In this document: in pieces, positions 52,373 to 61,558 of the stretch
Position numbering within the stretch: position 1 is the stretch's first letter
How the letters are laid out: each line of letters opens with the position of its first letter
Assembly (NCBI RefSeq): GCF_000023585.1
Contig: NC_012914.1
Coordinates: 892,001-956,000 of the forward strand
Length of the DNA stretch: 64,000 nt
Reading direction: 5' to 3'
From: Paenibacillus sp. JDR-2
Lineage (GTDB): Bacteria; Bacillota; Bacilli; Paenibacillales; Paenibacillaceae
The notes under the pieces: generated by a model
What the model was told of the DNA's origin: nothing
What the model saw: the letters and a program-made list of their open reading frames with translations, nothing else
Database searches by the model: none
Made by a program: the position numbers and the translations under genes

Positions 52373-53500
52373 ATGGGGCAGAAAGTACACTTAGGGTTGA
52401 TTTACGGAGGGAAGTCGGGAGAGCATGACGTGTCGCTGCGGACGGCGTTTGCGGTGATGGGGGAGCTTGATTACGCAAAATATGAAATAACGCCTTTTTA
52501 TATTACCAGGCTAGGCGAATGGAGAGTGGGCTCGATGCTTGGCGGGCAGCCGGGAGCAATTGACGAGCTGCGCCTTGCGCCGGTGGACGGGGCACCGGTG
52601 CCTATTGTACCGGATCTACCGCTTGCCCCTCTCCTCGACCGCTTAGCCGGCGGTGCGCTGCCAGGCGGGGGGCAGCCGATCGATGTTGTTTTCCCGCTGC
52701 TCCACGGTACCTTCGGAGAAGACGGTACGATTCAGGGCCTGCTCGAAATTGCGGACATCCCTTATGTCGGGGCGGGGGTTCTAGCCTCCGCTGCAGGGAT
52801 GGACAAGATTACGATGAAGAAGATATTCGCCTACGAGGGTCTGCCGCAATGCGTCTTCCGGTATTTCAATCGGGCGCAGTGGGAGAAGGACGCCTCCTTT
52901 TTTATTATGGAATGCGAAGTCGCCTTGGGTTACCCGTGTTTCGTAAAGCCGTCCAACCTTGGATCAAGCGTCGGCATATCCAAAGCTAAGAACCGCGACG
53001 AGCTGATTGCGGCCATCGATTTTGCCTTCCGGTTCGACCGCAGGGTAATCGTGGAGGAGTTCGTCGATGCCAGGGAGATCGAAGTCAGCGTTCTTGGCAA
53101 TGACGATCCGAAGATATCCGTGCCCGGGGAAATTGCTCCGTCCAACGAGTTTTACGACTACAAGGCGAAGTATGTGGACGGCAAATCCACCATTCATATT
53201 CCGGCGAATATTCCGAACAAGACGGCGGATGCAGTCCGGGATATGGCGCTGCGGGCTTTTCTGGCGATTGACGGGGCGGGGCTGTCGCGGGTAGACTTCT
53301 TCCTTCGCAAGACGGACGGCCAGCTGTTCATTAACGAAGTGAACACGATGCCGGGCTTTACGCCAATCAGCATGTACCCGCTTATGTGGAAGGAGTCGGG
53401 CCTGCCCTACAAGGATTTGCTGGATAAGCTGATCGACCTGGCGTTCAAGCGTTATGCCGATAGACGGACGATTGATTACGGAAGCAGCGGCGGCAACTAA
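52373..53500 (+). CDS. ddl: D-alanine-D-alanine ligase
   Basis: This 375-residue ATP-grasp enzyme makes D-Ala-D-Ala for peptidoglycan. N-terminal LIYGGKSGEHDVSLRTA, the EEFVDAREIEVSVLGN strand, and the C-terminal metal site FINEVNTMPGFTPISMYPLM are standard. The residue after the second-substrate strand (tyrosine/phenylalanine choice of Van-type ligases) is not judged here, so a D-lactate preference is not excluded. The ATG at 52373 follows GGAGG. It lies 25 bases after the amidase-domain gene, perhaps a shared cell-wall unit. Confidence 0.94.
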   Translation: MGQKVHLGLIYGGKSGEHDVSLRTAFAVMGELDYAKYEITPFYITRLGEWRVGSMLGGQPGAIDELRLAPVDGAPVPIVPDLPLAPLLDRLAGGALPGGGQPIDVVFPLLHGTFGEDGTIQGLLEIADIPYVGAGVLASAAGMDKITMKKIFAYEGLPQCVFRYFNRAQWEKDASFFIMECEVALGYPCFVKPSNLGSSVGISKAKNRDELIAAIDFAFRFDRRVIVEEFVDAREIEVSVLGNDDPKISVPGEIAPSNEFYDYKAKYVDGKSTIHIPANIPNKTADAVRDMALRAFLAIDGAGLSRVDFFLRKTDGQLFINEVNTMPGFTPISMYPLMWKESGLPYKDLLDKLIDLAFKRYADRRTIDYGSSGGN

Positions 53501-53541
53501 GCGATGCTATAAATCGGATTACAAGGAAAAGAGGGATAGAG

Positions 53542-53859
53542 ATGGGTTTTGCGACAGAGTTTAATTCCGTATGCAAATTCAAATCGGAGCAAGAGCTGTA
53601 TGAATTGCTTGAATACGGTAGGGGCAAAATGGTGAAGAGCGGGTTCCGCGTCTTCCCGACCGGCCAGAAAGTAATCGCGTATACGCCTAATAACGAAGCG
53701 ATTGCGATCGTTCGCATTCTCGCCTCCATTGCGGAAATCAATTTCCAGGGCGAAGAAGTGACGGAAGTGGAGATGGAGCTGGTGCGCAAGCTGACGGAAG
53801 AGGAGGCGCGCATTCAGACGGCTCTCGCGTACGAGATGTTTTTCGGAGAGAGGGTATAA
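53542..53859 (+). CDS. Conserved small hypothetical protein next to uvsE
   Basis: I do not recognise this 105-residue protein. It has no membrane segment or signal; it looks like a compact alpha/beta cytosolic protein (FKSEQELYELLEYGRG, GFRVFPTGQKVIAYTP, EVEMELVRKLTEEEAR). A good ribosome site (AAGAGGGA) precedes the ATG. The next gene, uvsE, begins immediately after its stop, so the two are translated together and a link to DNA repair is possible. Confidence 0.7.
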   Translation: MGFATEFNSVCKFKSEQELYELLEYGRGKMVKSGFRVFPTGQKVIAYTPNNEAIAIVRILASIAEINFQGEEVTEVEMELVRKLTEEEARIQTALAYEMFFGERV

Positions 53860-53865
53860 TTGACT

Positions 53866-54882
53866 ATGATCGTCCGGTTCGGATTTGTCGCCATGAGCAC
53901 GATTCTAGAGAATGCTTCACCGTCTCGGACGATGACGTTTGCGAACTTTAGCAAGCTGAATGACAGAGAAGCAGGCATAAGGAAGATCGAGCGGATCGCG
54001 GAGGAAAATCTGCATAGTTCGCTTCGGATCATGAAGCATGCGAATGCCCATGACATTCATATGTACCGGTTCTCGTCCAAGCTGATTCCGCTCGCAACGC
54101 ATGAGGATCTTCTGGACTGGGATCCGTTCCCCATCCTTCGTCCGTCGATGAAAGAGGTTGGCGACTACGCGAAAAAGACAGGGATGAGGACTTCCTTCCA
54201 CCCCGATCATTTCTGCGTATTCAGTACCAATCGGCCTGATGTCCTGGTCAAGTCGGAACGGGATCTCGATTATCATATTCGGATTCTAGAAGCGATGGAG
54301 CTGCCGGAGACGGTGAAATGCAATATTCACATGGGCGGAGCCTATGGCGATAAGAAGCTGTCCGGCGAGAGGTTCGTCCAGCAGTTTGGCGCATTGCCTG
54401 ACCGGTACAAGCATCGGGTTACTCTCGAAAACGACGATAAAACGTTTGATGTCAGGGAAACGATTGCGGCAGCCGAAGCCGTTGGCGTTCCTATGGTCCT
54501 CGACATCCACCATCATGCGGTGAACAGCGGGGATGTGCCGATGGACGAGCTCTCCGGAGGCTTATGGCCGCGGATTGCCCGTACGTGGACGCTGGAGGAA
54601 CAGCGTCTCGGTCTTGAAGAAGGGGGCCTTCCGCCCAAAATCCATGCTTCAAGCCCAAAAAGCTTATCCGATCCCCGGGGGCATGCGGATAACGTGGAGC
54701 CGGAGCCGCTGGTGCAGTTTCTCCGGAGCGTTGCGGCTGCAACACCGCGGATCGACTGCATGCTGGAGGCGAAGCACAAGGATGCCGCGCTGCTCAAGCT
54801 GATGGAGGACCTAAAGGAAATGGCCGCGCTAGGAAACGGAATCCGGATCCTGGATGGCGGAACCGTGGAGATCGACCCTTAA
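53866..54882 (+). CDS. uvsE: UV-damage endonuclease UvsE
   Basis: This 338-residue TIM-barrel endonuclease nicks DNA next to UV photoproducts. Recognisable segments are MIVRFGFVAMST at the start, YRFSSKLIPLATH, RTSFHPDHF, the metal-binding NIHMGGAYGDK, RVTLENDDKTFD and VLDIHHHAVN. Starting at ATG 53866 aligns with B. subtilis UvsE; a TTG at 53860 directly after the upstream stop is the alternative. It forms a unit with the small gene before it. The C-terminal 20 residues are less conserved. Confidence 0.93.
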   Translation: MIVRFGFVAMSTILENASPSRTMTFANFSKLNDREAGIRKIERIAEENLHSSLRIMKHANAHDIHMYRFSSKLIPLATHEDLLDWDPFPILRPSMKEVGDYAKKTGMRTSFHPDHFCVFSTNRPDVLVKSERDLDYHIRILEAMELPETVKCNIHMGGAYGDKKLSGERFVQQFGALPDRYKHRVTLENDDKTFDVRETIAAAEAVGVPMVLDIHHHAVNSGDVPMDELSGGLWPRIARTWTLEEQRLGLEEGGLPPKIHASSPKSLSDPRGHADNVEPEPLVQFLRSVAAATPRIDCMLEAKHKDAALLKLMEDLKEMAALGNGIRILDGGTVEIDP

Positions 54883-54887
54883 GCGAT

Positions 54888-54935
54888 AACACCGCCAAGG
54901 ACCGCCAACAGGACGGCGTTGGCGGTGTTATTTTG
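54888..54935 (+). terminator. Intrinsic terminator after uvsE
   Basis: AACACCGCCAA and TTGGCGGTGTT form an 11-bp stem followed by ATTTTGTG, only moderately T-rich. Confidence 0.75.
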
Positions 54936-54992
54936 TGCACGGATGATACATAGTTCGTAAAGACATCATGAGCGGGAAAGCGGTGAAGGATC

Positions 54993-55814
54993 GTGTTGGA
55001 ATGGATTCTGCTGGTGCTGCTTGGCGTAGTTGCAGCGATGTTTGGCAGTATAGTAGGTCTAGGCGGCGGTATTATTATCGTGCCGGTGCTTATGCTGCTG
55101 GGACCGCAGCTGACGGGGGGAGAGATCAGCCATGCCACTGCGGTGGGCACCTCGCTGACGATGCTTATTATTACGGCGCTTGCCTCTACGCTGAGTTATG
55201 CGAAGAAGAAGCTGGTTGATTTCAAAAGCGGCTGGATGTTCTTCATTACAAGCGGACCTGCCGCCATGATCGGATCCGCGCTGACCAGCCGGTTTCAAGG
55301 CGCTGCCTTTTCGTTGTCCTTCGGTATTTTTATGCTGCTTATGGCCGGGCTGCTCGTTGCTCGCGATTATTTGAAGCCCATCAACCGGGAATGGCCGATT
55401 CAGCGTACGATCGTAGATGCGAAGGGGCAGGGGCATACGTATGGTTATGCGATTGTTCCCGCGCTAGCCATCGGGTTTGCGGTGGGTCTGATATCCGGTT
55501 TGTTCGGTATAGGCGGCGGTTCCTTGTTTGTTCCGCTTATGGTGCTCCTTTTCCGTTTTCCTCCGCATACGGCGACCGCAACGTCTATGTTCGTCATCTT
55601 TCTTTCATCGATACTGGGGAGCGGGATGCATGGCTGGCTGGGAGAGATCAATTATTGGATCGTGCTGGCGCTGGTGCCGGGCGCATGGATTGGCGGGAAG
55701 GTTGGAGCTGTAATCGCCGGTCGGATGAGCGGAAAAGGCCTGCTCTGGCTGCTTCGGATAACGCTGCTCTTATTGGCGGCCCAATTAATCTACGAAGGTT
55801 TGACGAAGCTTTAA
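54993..55814 (+). CDS. TauE/SafE (TSUP) family membrane transporter
   Basis: This 273-residue protein has about eight membrane segments and the two TSUP repeats, each beginning with a Gly-rich motif (GLGGGIIIVPVLM and GIGGGSLFVPLMV). Relatives export sulfite, sulfoacetate or other sulfonates. The start is a GTG at 54993 or the next TTG, with GAAGGA just before. It stands alone between terminator and the phosphatase gene, so no substrate can be inferred. Confidence 0.88.
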   Translation: MLEWILLVLLGVVAAMFGSIVGLGGGIIIVPVLMLLGPQLTGGEISHATAVGTSLTMLIITALASTLSYAKKKLVDFKSGWMFFITSGPAAMIGSALTSRFQGAAFSLSFGIFMLLMAGLLVARDYLKPINREWPIQRTIVDAKGQGHTYGYAIVPALAIGFAVGLISGLFGIGGGSLFVPLMVLLFRFPPHTATATSMFVIFLSSILGSGMHGWLGEINYWIVLALVPGAWIGGKVGAVIAGRMSGKGLLWLLRITLLLLAAQLIYEGLTKL

Positions 55815-55952
55815 CACTACGGTAATATTTTAAAAATATACGAAGTATACATTTTCTCTATACAACTTATGCGAAACTTGCAGGGGAAGTCGTTCGTATA
55901 ACATATGAACATGCAATTTATTAAAATTATGATGAGAGTAGAGTGATGGACT

Positions 55953-56810
55953 GTGACTGTAAGTGATCAGCAGGGCACCGTCGTCGGAGGCAAAAGCTTC
56001 GCCGCCGTGGCGATTAACTGCGCGGCTAAAGCTGGAGAATGGATTAAGTCTAAGCTAGGAAACTATGAGAAGCTTGATATAAAGTATTCCGCTCATGATT
56101 TGGTGACGGAAGTGGACAAAGGCTCGGAGACGCTTATCAAGCGTTTAGTGCTGACGCATTTCCCTCATCATTCCTTCCTCGGCGAGGAAGGCGTTGAGCC
56201 GGGGCCGGAAGCATCCGCACGCGCGCTGGAGGAAGTAAGCGAAGCCGAATATTTGTGGATTGTTGACCCGATTGACGGGACGACCAATTTTGTGCACGGC
56301 TTTCCGTTCTTTGTAGTATCCATTGCGCTTGCCCATAAAGGCGAGGTTATTCTTGGAGTTGTCTACGATCCGATGCGCGACGAATTGTTTATTGCCGAGA
56401 AAGGCAAAGGAGCTTACGTGCATGGCAAGCGGATGGGCGTGTCCCAAGAGGAAAGCCTGAAGACCAGCCTTATTGCTACGGGCTTCCCGGCAGATCTGGA
56501 TTATGCGCTGCCGCTTAACATGAAAGGGCTGCAGGCGATGGCGCCGCAAGTCCGCAATATCCGCTCGGGCGGTTCGGCAGCGCTTCATATGGCGTATGTC
56601 GCGGCCGGCCGGTTAAGCGGCTTCTGGGAGATTGGCCTGAACAGCTGGGACCTGGCGGCAGGCGCGCTGCTCATTCAGGAATCCGGCGGTACCGTAACCG
56701 ATACGCTAGGGCAGCCGTACAGTCTTGCCGTCCGCAACGTCGCAGCGTCCAACGGCAAGGTGCATCAGTCTTTCCTTGACGCGCTTGCGGCAGCAGATGC
56801 CGTGAAATAA
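55953..56810 (+). CDS. Inositol monophosphatase-family phosphatase
   Basis: This 285-residue Mg-dependent phosphatase shows the family motifs WIVDPIDGTTNFVHG (metal Asp residues and Thr), an upstream metal Glu in FLGEEG, and the C-terminal LNSWDLAAGALLIQESGG. Substrates in the family are inositol-1-phosphate, histidinol phosphate or fructose-1,6-bisphosphate. In Bacillus-type genomes such proteins (YktC-like) act mainly on inositol monophosphate. The start is a GTG at 55953. It is a single gene with its own terminator. Confidence 0.92.
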   Translation: MTVSDQQGTVVGGKSFAAVAINCAAKAGEWIKSKLGNYEKLDIKYSAHDLVTEVDKGSETLIKRLVLTHFPHHSFLGEEGVEPGPEASARALEEVSEAEYLWIVDPIDGTTNFVHGFPFFVVSIALAHKGEVILGVVYDPMRDELFIAEKGKGAYVHGKRMGVSQEESLKTSLIATGFPADLDYALPLNMKGLQAMAPQVRNIRSGGSAALHMAYVAAGRLSGFWEIGLNSWDLAAGALLIQESGGTVTDTLGQPYSLAVRNVAASNGKVHQSFLDALAAADAVK

Positions 56811-56842
56811 CAGGCAATTGATTAATAAATAGACTTTGTTGT

Positions 56843-56873
56843 AAAACCGGCTATCGGCGATAGCCGGTTTTTT
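56843..56873 (+). terminator. Intrinsic terminator after the phosphatase gene
   Basis: AAACCGGCTATC and GATAGCCGGTTT form a 12-bp stem with a four-base loop, followed by further T. Confidence 0.9.
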
Positions 56874-56995
56874 CATGTGCGTTGACAGTACTATTCCGCT
56901 ATAAACCATAGAATAGGTCGTAGGTATAATATATTAGTTCGTTAGTATGGTATATGATACTGTTTAGCATTATCGTTGTCATATTTGAGGATGGG

Positions 56996-59900
56996 ATGGG
57001 TCAGGCGATGAGTAGGAACATCTGGGGAAGCGCAATAGGTCGTCATGCATTAAACAGGAAGTTAGCAATTGTATTAATTTTTGCAATAGTAGCAGGCCTG
57101 CTGCCGGTATATGGCAAGGCATTTGCAAGCGGGGGAACGGATGCGCTGGATGGCTTGTCGTGGGTAGTAAAGCCATCGGGCTCGACCGATTCTACGGATT
57201 CATTCCGTACGGCGGCTTACGGCAACGGGAAAATCGTTGCAACGGGAACCCCGCCAATGCCGTTTATAAGCAGCAATCAAGGCGATATGCACGCTGGAAG
57301 TCTGTACCGCACTTCAACAACCGGCGCGGCATGGTCGGCTCTATCAACGGGTAATCACGAGATTAGAAGCCTGGTATACGGCGGACCTGCTAATTTTGTG
57401 GGAGTAGGTTATTCCCAGTATATTATGTACGGTCAACAGAGCTATCACGGAAAGATAATGACCTCCAACGACGGGGTGGATTGGAAGTCCGTGACGCCTC
57501 CCGGCGAATCGGGAGAAACGCTATACGGCGTAACGTACGGAAACTCGGGTTACGTAGCGGTTGGCGCGAGCAACGATATTAATTTTAATCAAACCCAAAC
57601 GATTCTGACCTCAAGCAACGGGTCTTCGTGGAGCCAGCAGTTGATGGCAAGCGGAGCGCTTAATGCGGTAGCATTCGGCGGCGGAACCTATGTCGCGGTT
57701 GGCAGCGGAGGGACGATACTAAGTTCAACGAACGGCGTGAATTGGACACCGCAAAACTCGGGTGTCACAACGACATTGCGGGGAGTTACATACGGCAATG
57801 GACTATTCGTTGCGGTCGGAAGCAGCGGCAAAATTCTTGCGTCAACCGACGGAGCGAACTGGACGTCCGTTACTCCGCCGGTAAGCGGTGCGTTTTACGG
57901 AGCCGCATATGGGGAAGGCACCTTTGTAGTCGTTGGCGGCAGCGGTACGATTCTAAGCTCGCCGGACGGTCAGAACTGGCAGCAGCGCGCAAGCGGCACG
58001 ACGGCTGTTCTGTACGGGGCGGCGTACGTCAACGGAGAATTTATGGCGCTTGGCTCGAACGGTACCATCCTTATGGCACAGCATAAACTCACTTATACGG
58101 CGGACCCGAATGGTACGATTAGCGGCAATGCGGAGCAAGGCGTACGGACGGGCGGCGGCGGTACTCCCGTTACGGCCGTTGGAAATACCGGTTACCATTT
58201 TCTCAATTGGAGCGATGGCGTCGCGAACGCAAACCGTACGGACAACAATATTACTGGCGATGTCAGCTTAACCGCTAATTTTGAGATCAACGTTTATGGG
58301 CTCACGTATGCGGCAGGTCCGAACGGCAGCCTTACGGGCAATAAATCTCAATCGGTCACGCATGGCGGGAATGCTGCAACCGTAACGGCCGTAGCGAATC
58401 CGGGCTATCACTTCGTAAGCTGGAGCGATGGCTATTCGAATGCAAGCCGGACGGACAGTAACGTTACGGCTACTCTGAACGTCACCGCGCAATTTGCGAT
58501 CGATACTTACAAGCTTACCTATACGGCAAATCCGGGTGGCAGCATTGATGGACAAGCATCGCGGGTGCAGACAGTCGATTTCGGCTCCGATGGTCAAGCC
58601 GTAACGGCCATGCCGGATCCGGGTTATCATTTCATTAGCTGGAGTGACGGAATCGAGACCGATACCCGCGTAGACCGCGATGTCAGGACGGACAAAAGCG
58701 TAACGGCCAGCTTTGCGATTAACGAGTATACGCTGACTTACGCGGCAGCGGACGGCGGAAGCTTGGACGGCCTAATCTCTCAGAAGGTCACGCATGGCTC
58801 GAACGGAAGCGAGGTAAAGGCTATACCGAATCCGGGTTACAGCTTCGTCGGCTGGAGCGACGGTGTTGCGACGCCATCCCGGACGGATCTCGCAGTTGTG
58901 TCTAGCAAAAGCGTAACGGCGACTTTCGCCATTAATAAATATACCCTGGCCTACACGGCCGGCAATGGGGGAAGCATTAACCAGGATGCCGCTCAAACCG
59001 TCGATTACGGAACGGATGGCAAGAAGGTAACGGCGGTAGCAAGCACGGGCTATCATTTTGTAAGCTGGAACGATGGCGTGCTCACGGCATCCCGCCAGGA
59101 GAAAAATGTTCAAGCGAGCGTTGCGGTAACGGCGGAATTCGAGATAAACGAGTACGAATTGAATTATACTGCTGGAGCGCATGGGGCTCTGACCGGCGTT
59201 GTTCATCAGACGCGGGAGCATGGTTCGAATGGAACGGAGGTTAAGGCGGCAGCGGATCCGGGCTATCACTTTGTCCGTTGGAGTGACGGCGTAACGACGG
59301 CCAGCCGCACAGACTTGAACGTAACCGGCAATCTGAACGTAACGGCGGAATTTGCGATCGATACGTTTACGCTTGTCTACTCCGCGGGAAGCGGGGGAAG
59401 CGTGAACGGAACGGCAACGCAGGAAGTGAATTACGAAGCAGATGGTACGGAAGTAAAAGCGGAACCGGCGATTGGTTATCATTTCATCGGCTGGAGCGAC
59501 GGTGTTCAGACGGATACTCGCCAAGATACCGGGGTCGTGGCTGACTTGACCGTCACGGCTAATTTTGCGATTAACAAATATACGTTGACCTACAAGGCGG
59601 GTGATCATGGAACGCTGACAGGCAATAAGCTCCAAACGGTAAATCATGGCTCGGACGGAACGGAAGTAACGGCAGCAGCCGATGCGGGCTATCACTTTGT
59701 CCGCTGGGATGACGGCGTAACGACGGCCAGCCGTACGGACTTGAAAGCGAATGGCGATCTTACCGTCACGGCGGAATTCGCGATCGACACGTTTACGCTC
59801 ACTTACTCCGCGGGAGCAGGAGGAAGCGTGACCGGAGGGGCAGCGCAAGACGTCAATTACGGAGCCGACGGTACGGAAGTAAAAGCGGAACCGGCGATTG

Positions 59901-61498
59901 GTTATCATTTTATCGGCTGGAGCGACGGTGTTCAGACGGATACCCGCCGGGATACCGGGATTGTGGCCGACTTGACCGTCACGGCTAATTTCGCGATTAA
60001 CGAATATACGTTGACCTACACGGCTGGGGATCATGGAACGCTGACCGGCGATAAGCTCCAAACGGTTACTCACGGCTCGGACGGAACGGAAGTTACGGCT
60101 GTTCCTGATTCCGGATACCGGTTCGCCGGTTGGAGCGACGGGGTGGGAACCGCAACAAGAACGGATCTTAGCGTAGACCGTAACCTGACTGTTACGGCTT
60201 CATTTGCCGTAATCAGCAGCAACAGCGGTGGCGGTAATTCGAATCCGGCATTCGGCTCTGAGATCGTCATTGACGGGAAGTCTTACCGCTTAGGCGAGCT
60301 GAAGTCTTCCACGCGGGGAGAGCAAACGGTATCGACGCTCCATCTGAGTACGGATCAGTTGAAGGAAATTCTGGCTTCATCGGATCAGCAGGTTACGGTT
60401 GTGCTTCCAATCAAGACGGGAGCGGATGTCTCCATTGGCGAAATTCCCGGCGATCTGCTGCAACTGCTTATTCAGAAGCAAGCCACCTTGCGAATTGAGA
60501 CGGAATATGCCGTATACGCTTTGCCAACCGGGCTTATCGATTTAGCGAAGCTGTTTAATAGCAGCGTAAACGCCAAGGATGTCACGGTTAGCGTGGAAAT
60601 CGGCAAACCGACGGCAGCAATGACAGCATTGACGCAAAAGGCTGCCTTACAGAATCAGCTTAACCTGGCAGCATCGCCTGTTCAATTCTCGATAACGATA
60701 TCTTATGGAGACAAGAAGGTTGAGCTCACCGCATTTGCTTCCTACGTGAAACGGATGATTGCTATTCCGGATAACATTGCCCAAAATCCGGGGTTAACGG
60801 CGATCGTCGTTGAGCCGGACGGGGCTGTACGGCCAGTGCCAACGAAGCTGGTTACCATTGACGGCAAGCGGTATGCCCTCATCAGCAGTCTTACGAACAG
60901 CTTGTATGCGCTCGTGAACAAGAACGTTTCCTTCTCTGACATGAGCAATCATTGGTCCAAGAACGCGGTGAATGATATGGCGTCCCGCCTGATTGTCGGC
61001 GGAGCGGGAGACGGGTTGTTCTACCCGGACAAAGCGATTACCCGTGCGGAGTTCGCTGCGATTATCGTTCGCGCGCTGGGGCTTCGCATGGAGAACGGCG
61101 CAAGCAGCTTCTCGGATGTGAAAGCATCGGCTTGGTATTCCGATGATGTTCAGACGGCTTACTCGCATCAGCTCATTAACGGGTATCCGGACGGCAATTT
61201 CCATCCGAATGACAGCATCACCCGTGAACAAGCGATGACGATTATAGCCAAAGCAATGACTTTAACGGGTATTCAAACCGAAACCGATCTACAAGAGAGC
61301 AACGCAAATGCCCTGATCAATGTTTTCTCGGATAAATCAAAAATCTCGGCTTGGGCGTCAAGCGGCATTGCGGCTTGCTTGCAAGCCGGAATCGTATCGG
61401 GTCAAAGCGCTTCGATTCTTGCTCCCGCTGCGAATATTACTAGAGCAGAAGCTGTTGTTATGATTCAGCGGCTGCTATCGAAATCGGATTTGATCTAA
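56996..61498 (+). CDS. Giant SLH-anchored surface protein with ten InlB-like repeats
   Basis: This 1500-residue protein is exported by a long signal sequence (hydrophobic about 20-45) and held to the wall by three C-terminal SLH domains (last 185 residues). The N-terminal part (about 55-360) has Gly/Asn-rich segments of the form YGNGLFVAVGSSGKILASTD, as in a beta-propeller. From about 363 to 1075 come ten repeats of about 71 residues (LTYTAGDHGT to WSDGV to AEFAI), divergent InlB B-repeats. A beta-rich region of about 230 residues follows, found in other SLH proteins (HLSTDQLKEILASSDQQ). The start is ATG 56996 behind GAGG, with an ATG at 57008 possible. Likely adhesin or carbohydrate-binding role; the ligand is not known. 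Confidence 0.85.
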   Translation: MGQAMSRNIWGSAIGRHALNRKLAIVLIFAIVAGLLPVYGKAFASGGTDALDGLSWVVKPSGSTDSTDSFRTAAYGNGKIVATGTPPMPFISSNQGDMHAGSLYRTSTTGAAWSALSTGNHEIRSLVYGGPANFVGVGYSQYIMYGQQSYHGKIMTSNDGVDWKSVTPPGESGETLYGVTYGNSGYVAVGASNDINFNQTQTILTSSNGSSWSQQLMASGALNAVAFGGGTYVAVGSGGTILSSTNGVNWTPQNSGVTTTLRGVTYGNGLFVAVGSSGKILASTDGANWTSVTPPVSGAFYGAAYGEGTFVVVGGSGTILSSPDGQNWQQRASGTTAVLYGAAYVNGEFMALGSNGTILMAQHKLTYTADPNGTISGNAEQGVRTGGGGTPVTAVGNTGYHFLNWSDGVANANRTDNNITGDVSLTANFEINVYGLTYAAGPNGSLTGNKSQSVTHGGNAATVTAVANPGYHFVSWSDGYSNASRTDSNVTATLNVTAQFAIDTYKLTYTANPGGSIDGQASRVQTVDFGSDGQAVTAMPDPGYHFISWSDGIETDTRVDRDVRTDKSVTASFAINEYTLTYAAADGGSLDGLISQKVTHGSNGSEVKAIPNPGYSFVGWSDGVATPSRTDLAVVSSKSVTATFAINKYTLAYTAGNGGSINQDAAQTVDYGTDGKKVTAVASTGYHFVSWNDGVLTASRQEKNVQASVAVTAEFEINEYELNYTAGAHGALTGVVHQTREHGSNGTEVKAAADPGYHFVRWSDGVTTASRTDLNVTGNLNVTAEFAIDTFTLVYSAGSGGSVNGTATQEVNYEADGTEVKAEPAIGYHFIGWSDGVQTDTRQDTGVVADLTVTANFAINKYTLTYKAGDHGTLTGNKLQTVNHGSDGTEVTAAADAGYHFVRWDDGVTTASRTDLKANGDLTVTAEFAIDTFTLTYSAGAGGSVTGGAAQDVNYGADGTEVKAEPAIGYHFIGWSDGVQTDTRRDTGIVADLTVTANFAINEYTLTYTAGDHGTLTGDKLQTVTHGSDGTEVTAVPDSGYRFAGWSDGVGTATRTDLSVDRNLTVTASFAVISSNSGGGNSNPAFGSEIVIDGKSYRLGELKSSTRGEQTVSTLHLSTDQLKEILASSDQQVTVVLPIKTGADVSIGEIPGDLLQLLIQKQATLRIETEYAVYALPTGLIDLAKLFNSSVNAKDVTVSVEIGKPTAAMTALTQKAALQNQLNLAASPVQFSITISYGDKKVELTAFASYVKRMIAIPDNIAQNPGLTAIVVEPDGAVRPVPTKLVTIDGKRYALISSLTNSLYALVNKNVSFSDMSNHWSKNAVNDMASRLIVGGAGDGLFYPDKAITRAEFAAIIVRALGLRMENGASSFSDVKASAWYSDDVQTAYSHQLINGYPDGNFHPNDSITREQAMTIIAKAMTLTGIQTETDLQESNANALINVFSDKSKISAWASSGIAACLQAGIVSGQSASILAPAANITRAEAVVMIQRLLSKSDLI
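58085..60220 (+). repeat. Ten tandem repeats of about 213 bp in the SLH gene
   Basis: Units of about 71 codons begin with Leu-Thr-Tyr. Units 7-8 and 9-10 are near copies 426 bp apart (GGTACGGAAGTAAAAGCGG with its last shared base pair at 59450 and 59876), pointing to a recent two-unit duplication. Older units vary in length by one or two codons. Confidence 0.88.
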
Positions 61499-61506
61499 TA
61501 AATGAA

Positions 61507-61548
61507 AAAGACGCTTCCTGTCCTTGCGGATAGGAAGCGTCTTTCGTA
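61507..61548. terminator. Bidirectional terminator between the SLH gene and the YesN-type gene
   Basis: AAAGACGCTTCCT and AGGAAGCGTCTTT form a 13-bp stem. The minus-strand T-run (TTTTTCATTT) is the better of the two. Confidence 0.88.
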
Positions 61549-61558
61549 TGCGCGTACG

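Noticed and set aside
58772..60073. 433-residue reverse-strand frame opposite the SLH gene
   Set aside because: It is an antisense shadow of the InlB-like repeats, which carry strong domain evidence on the plus strand.
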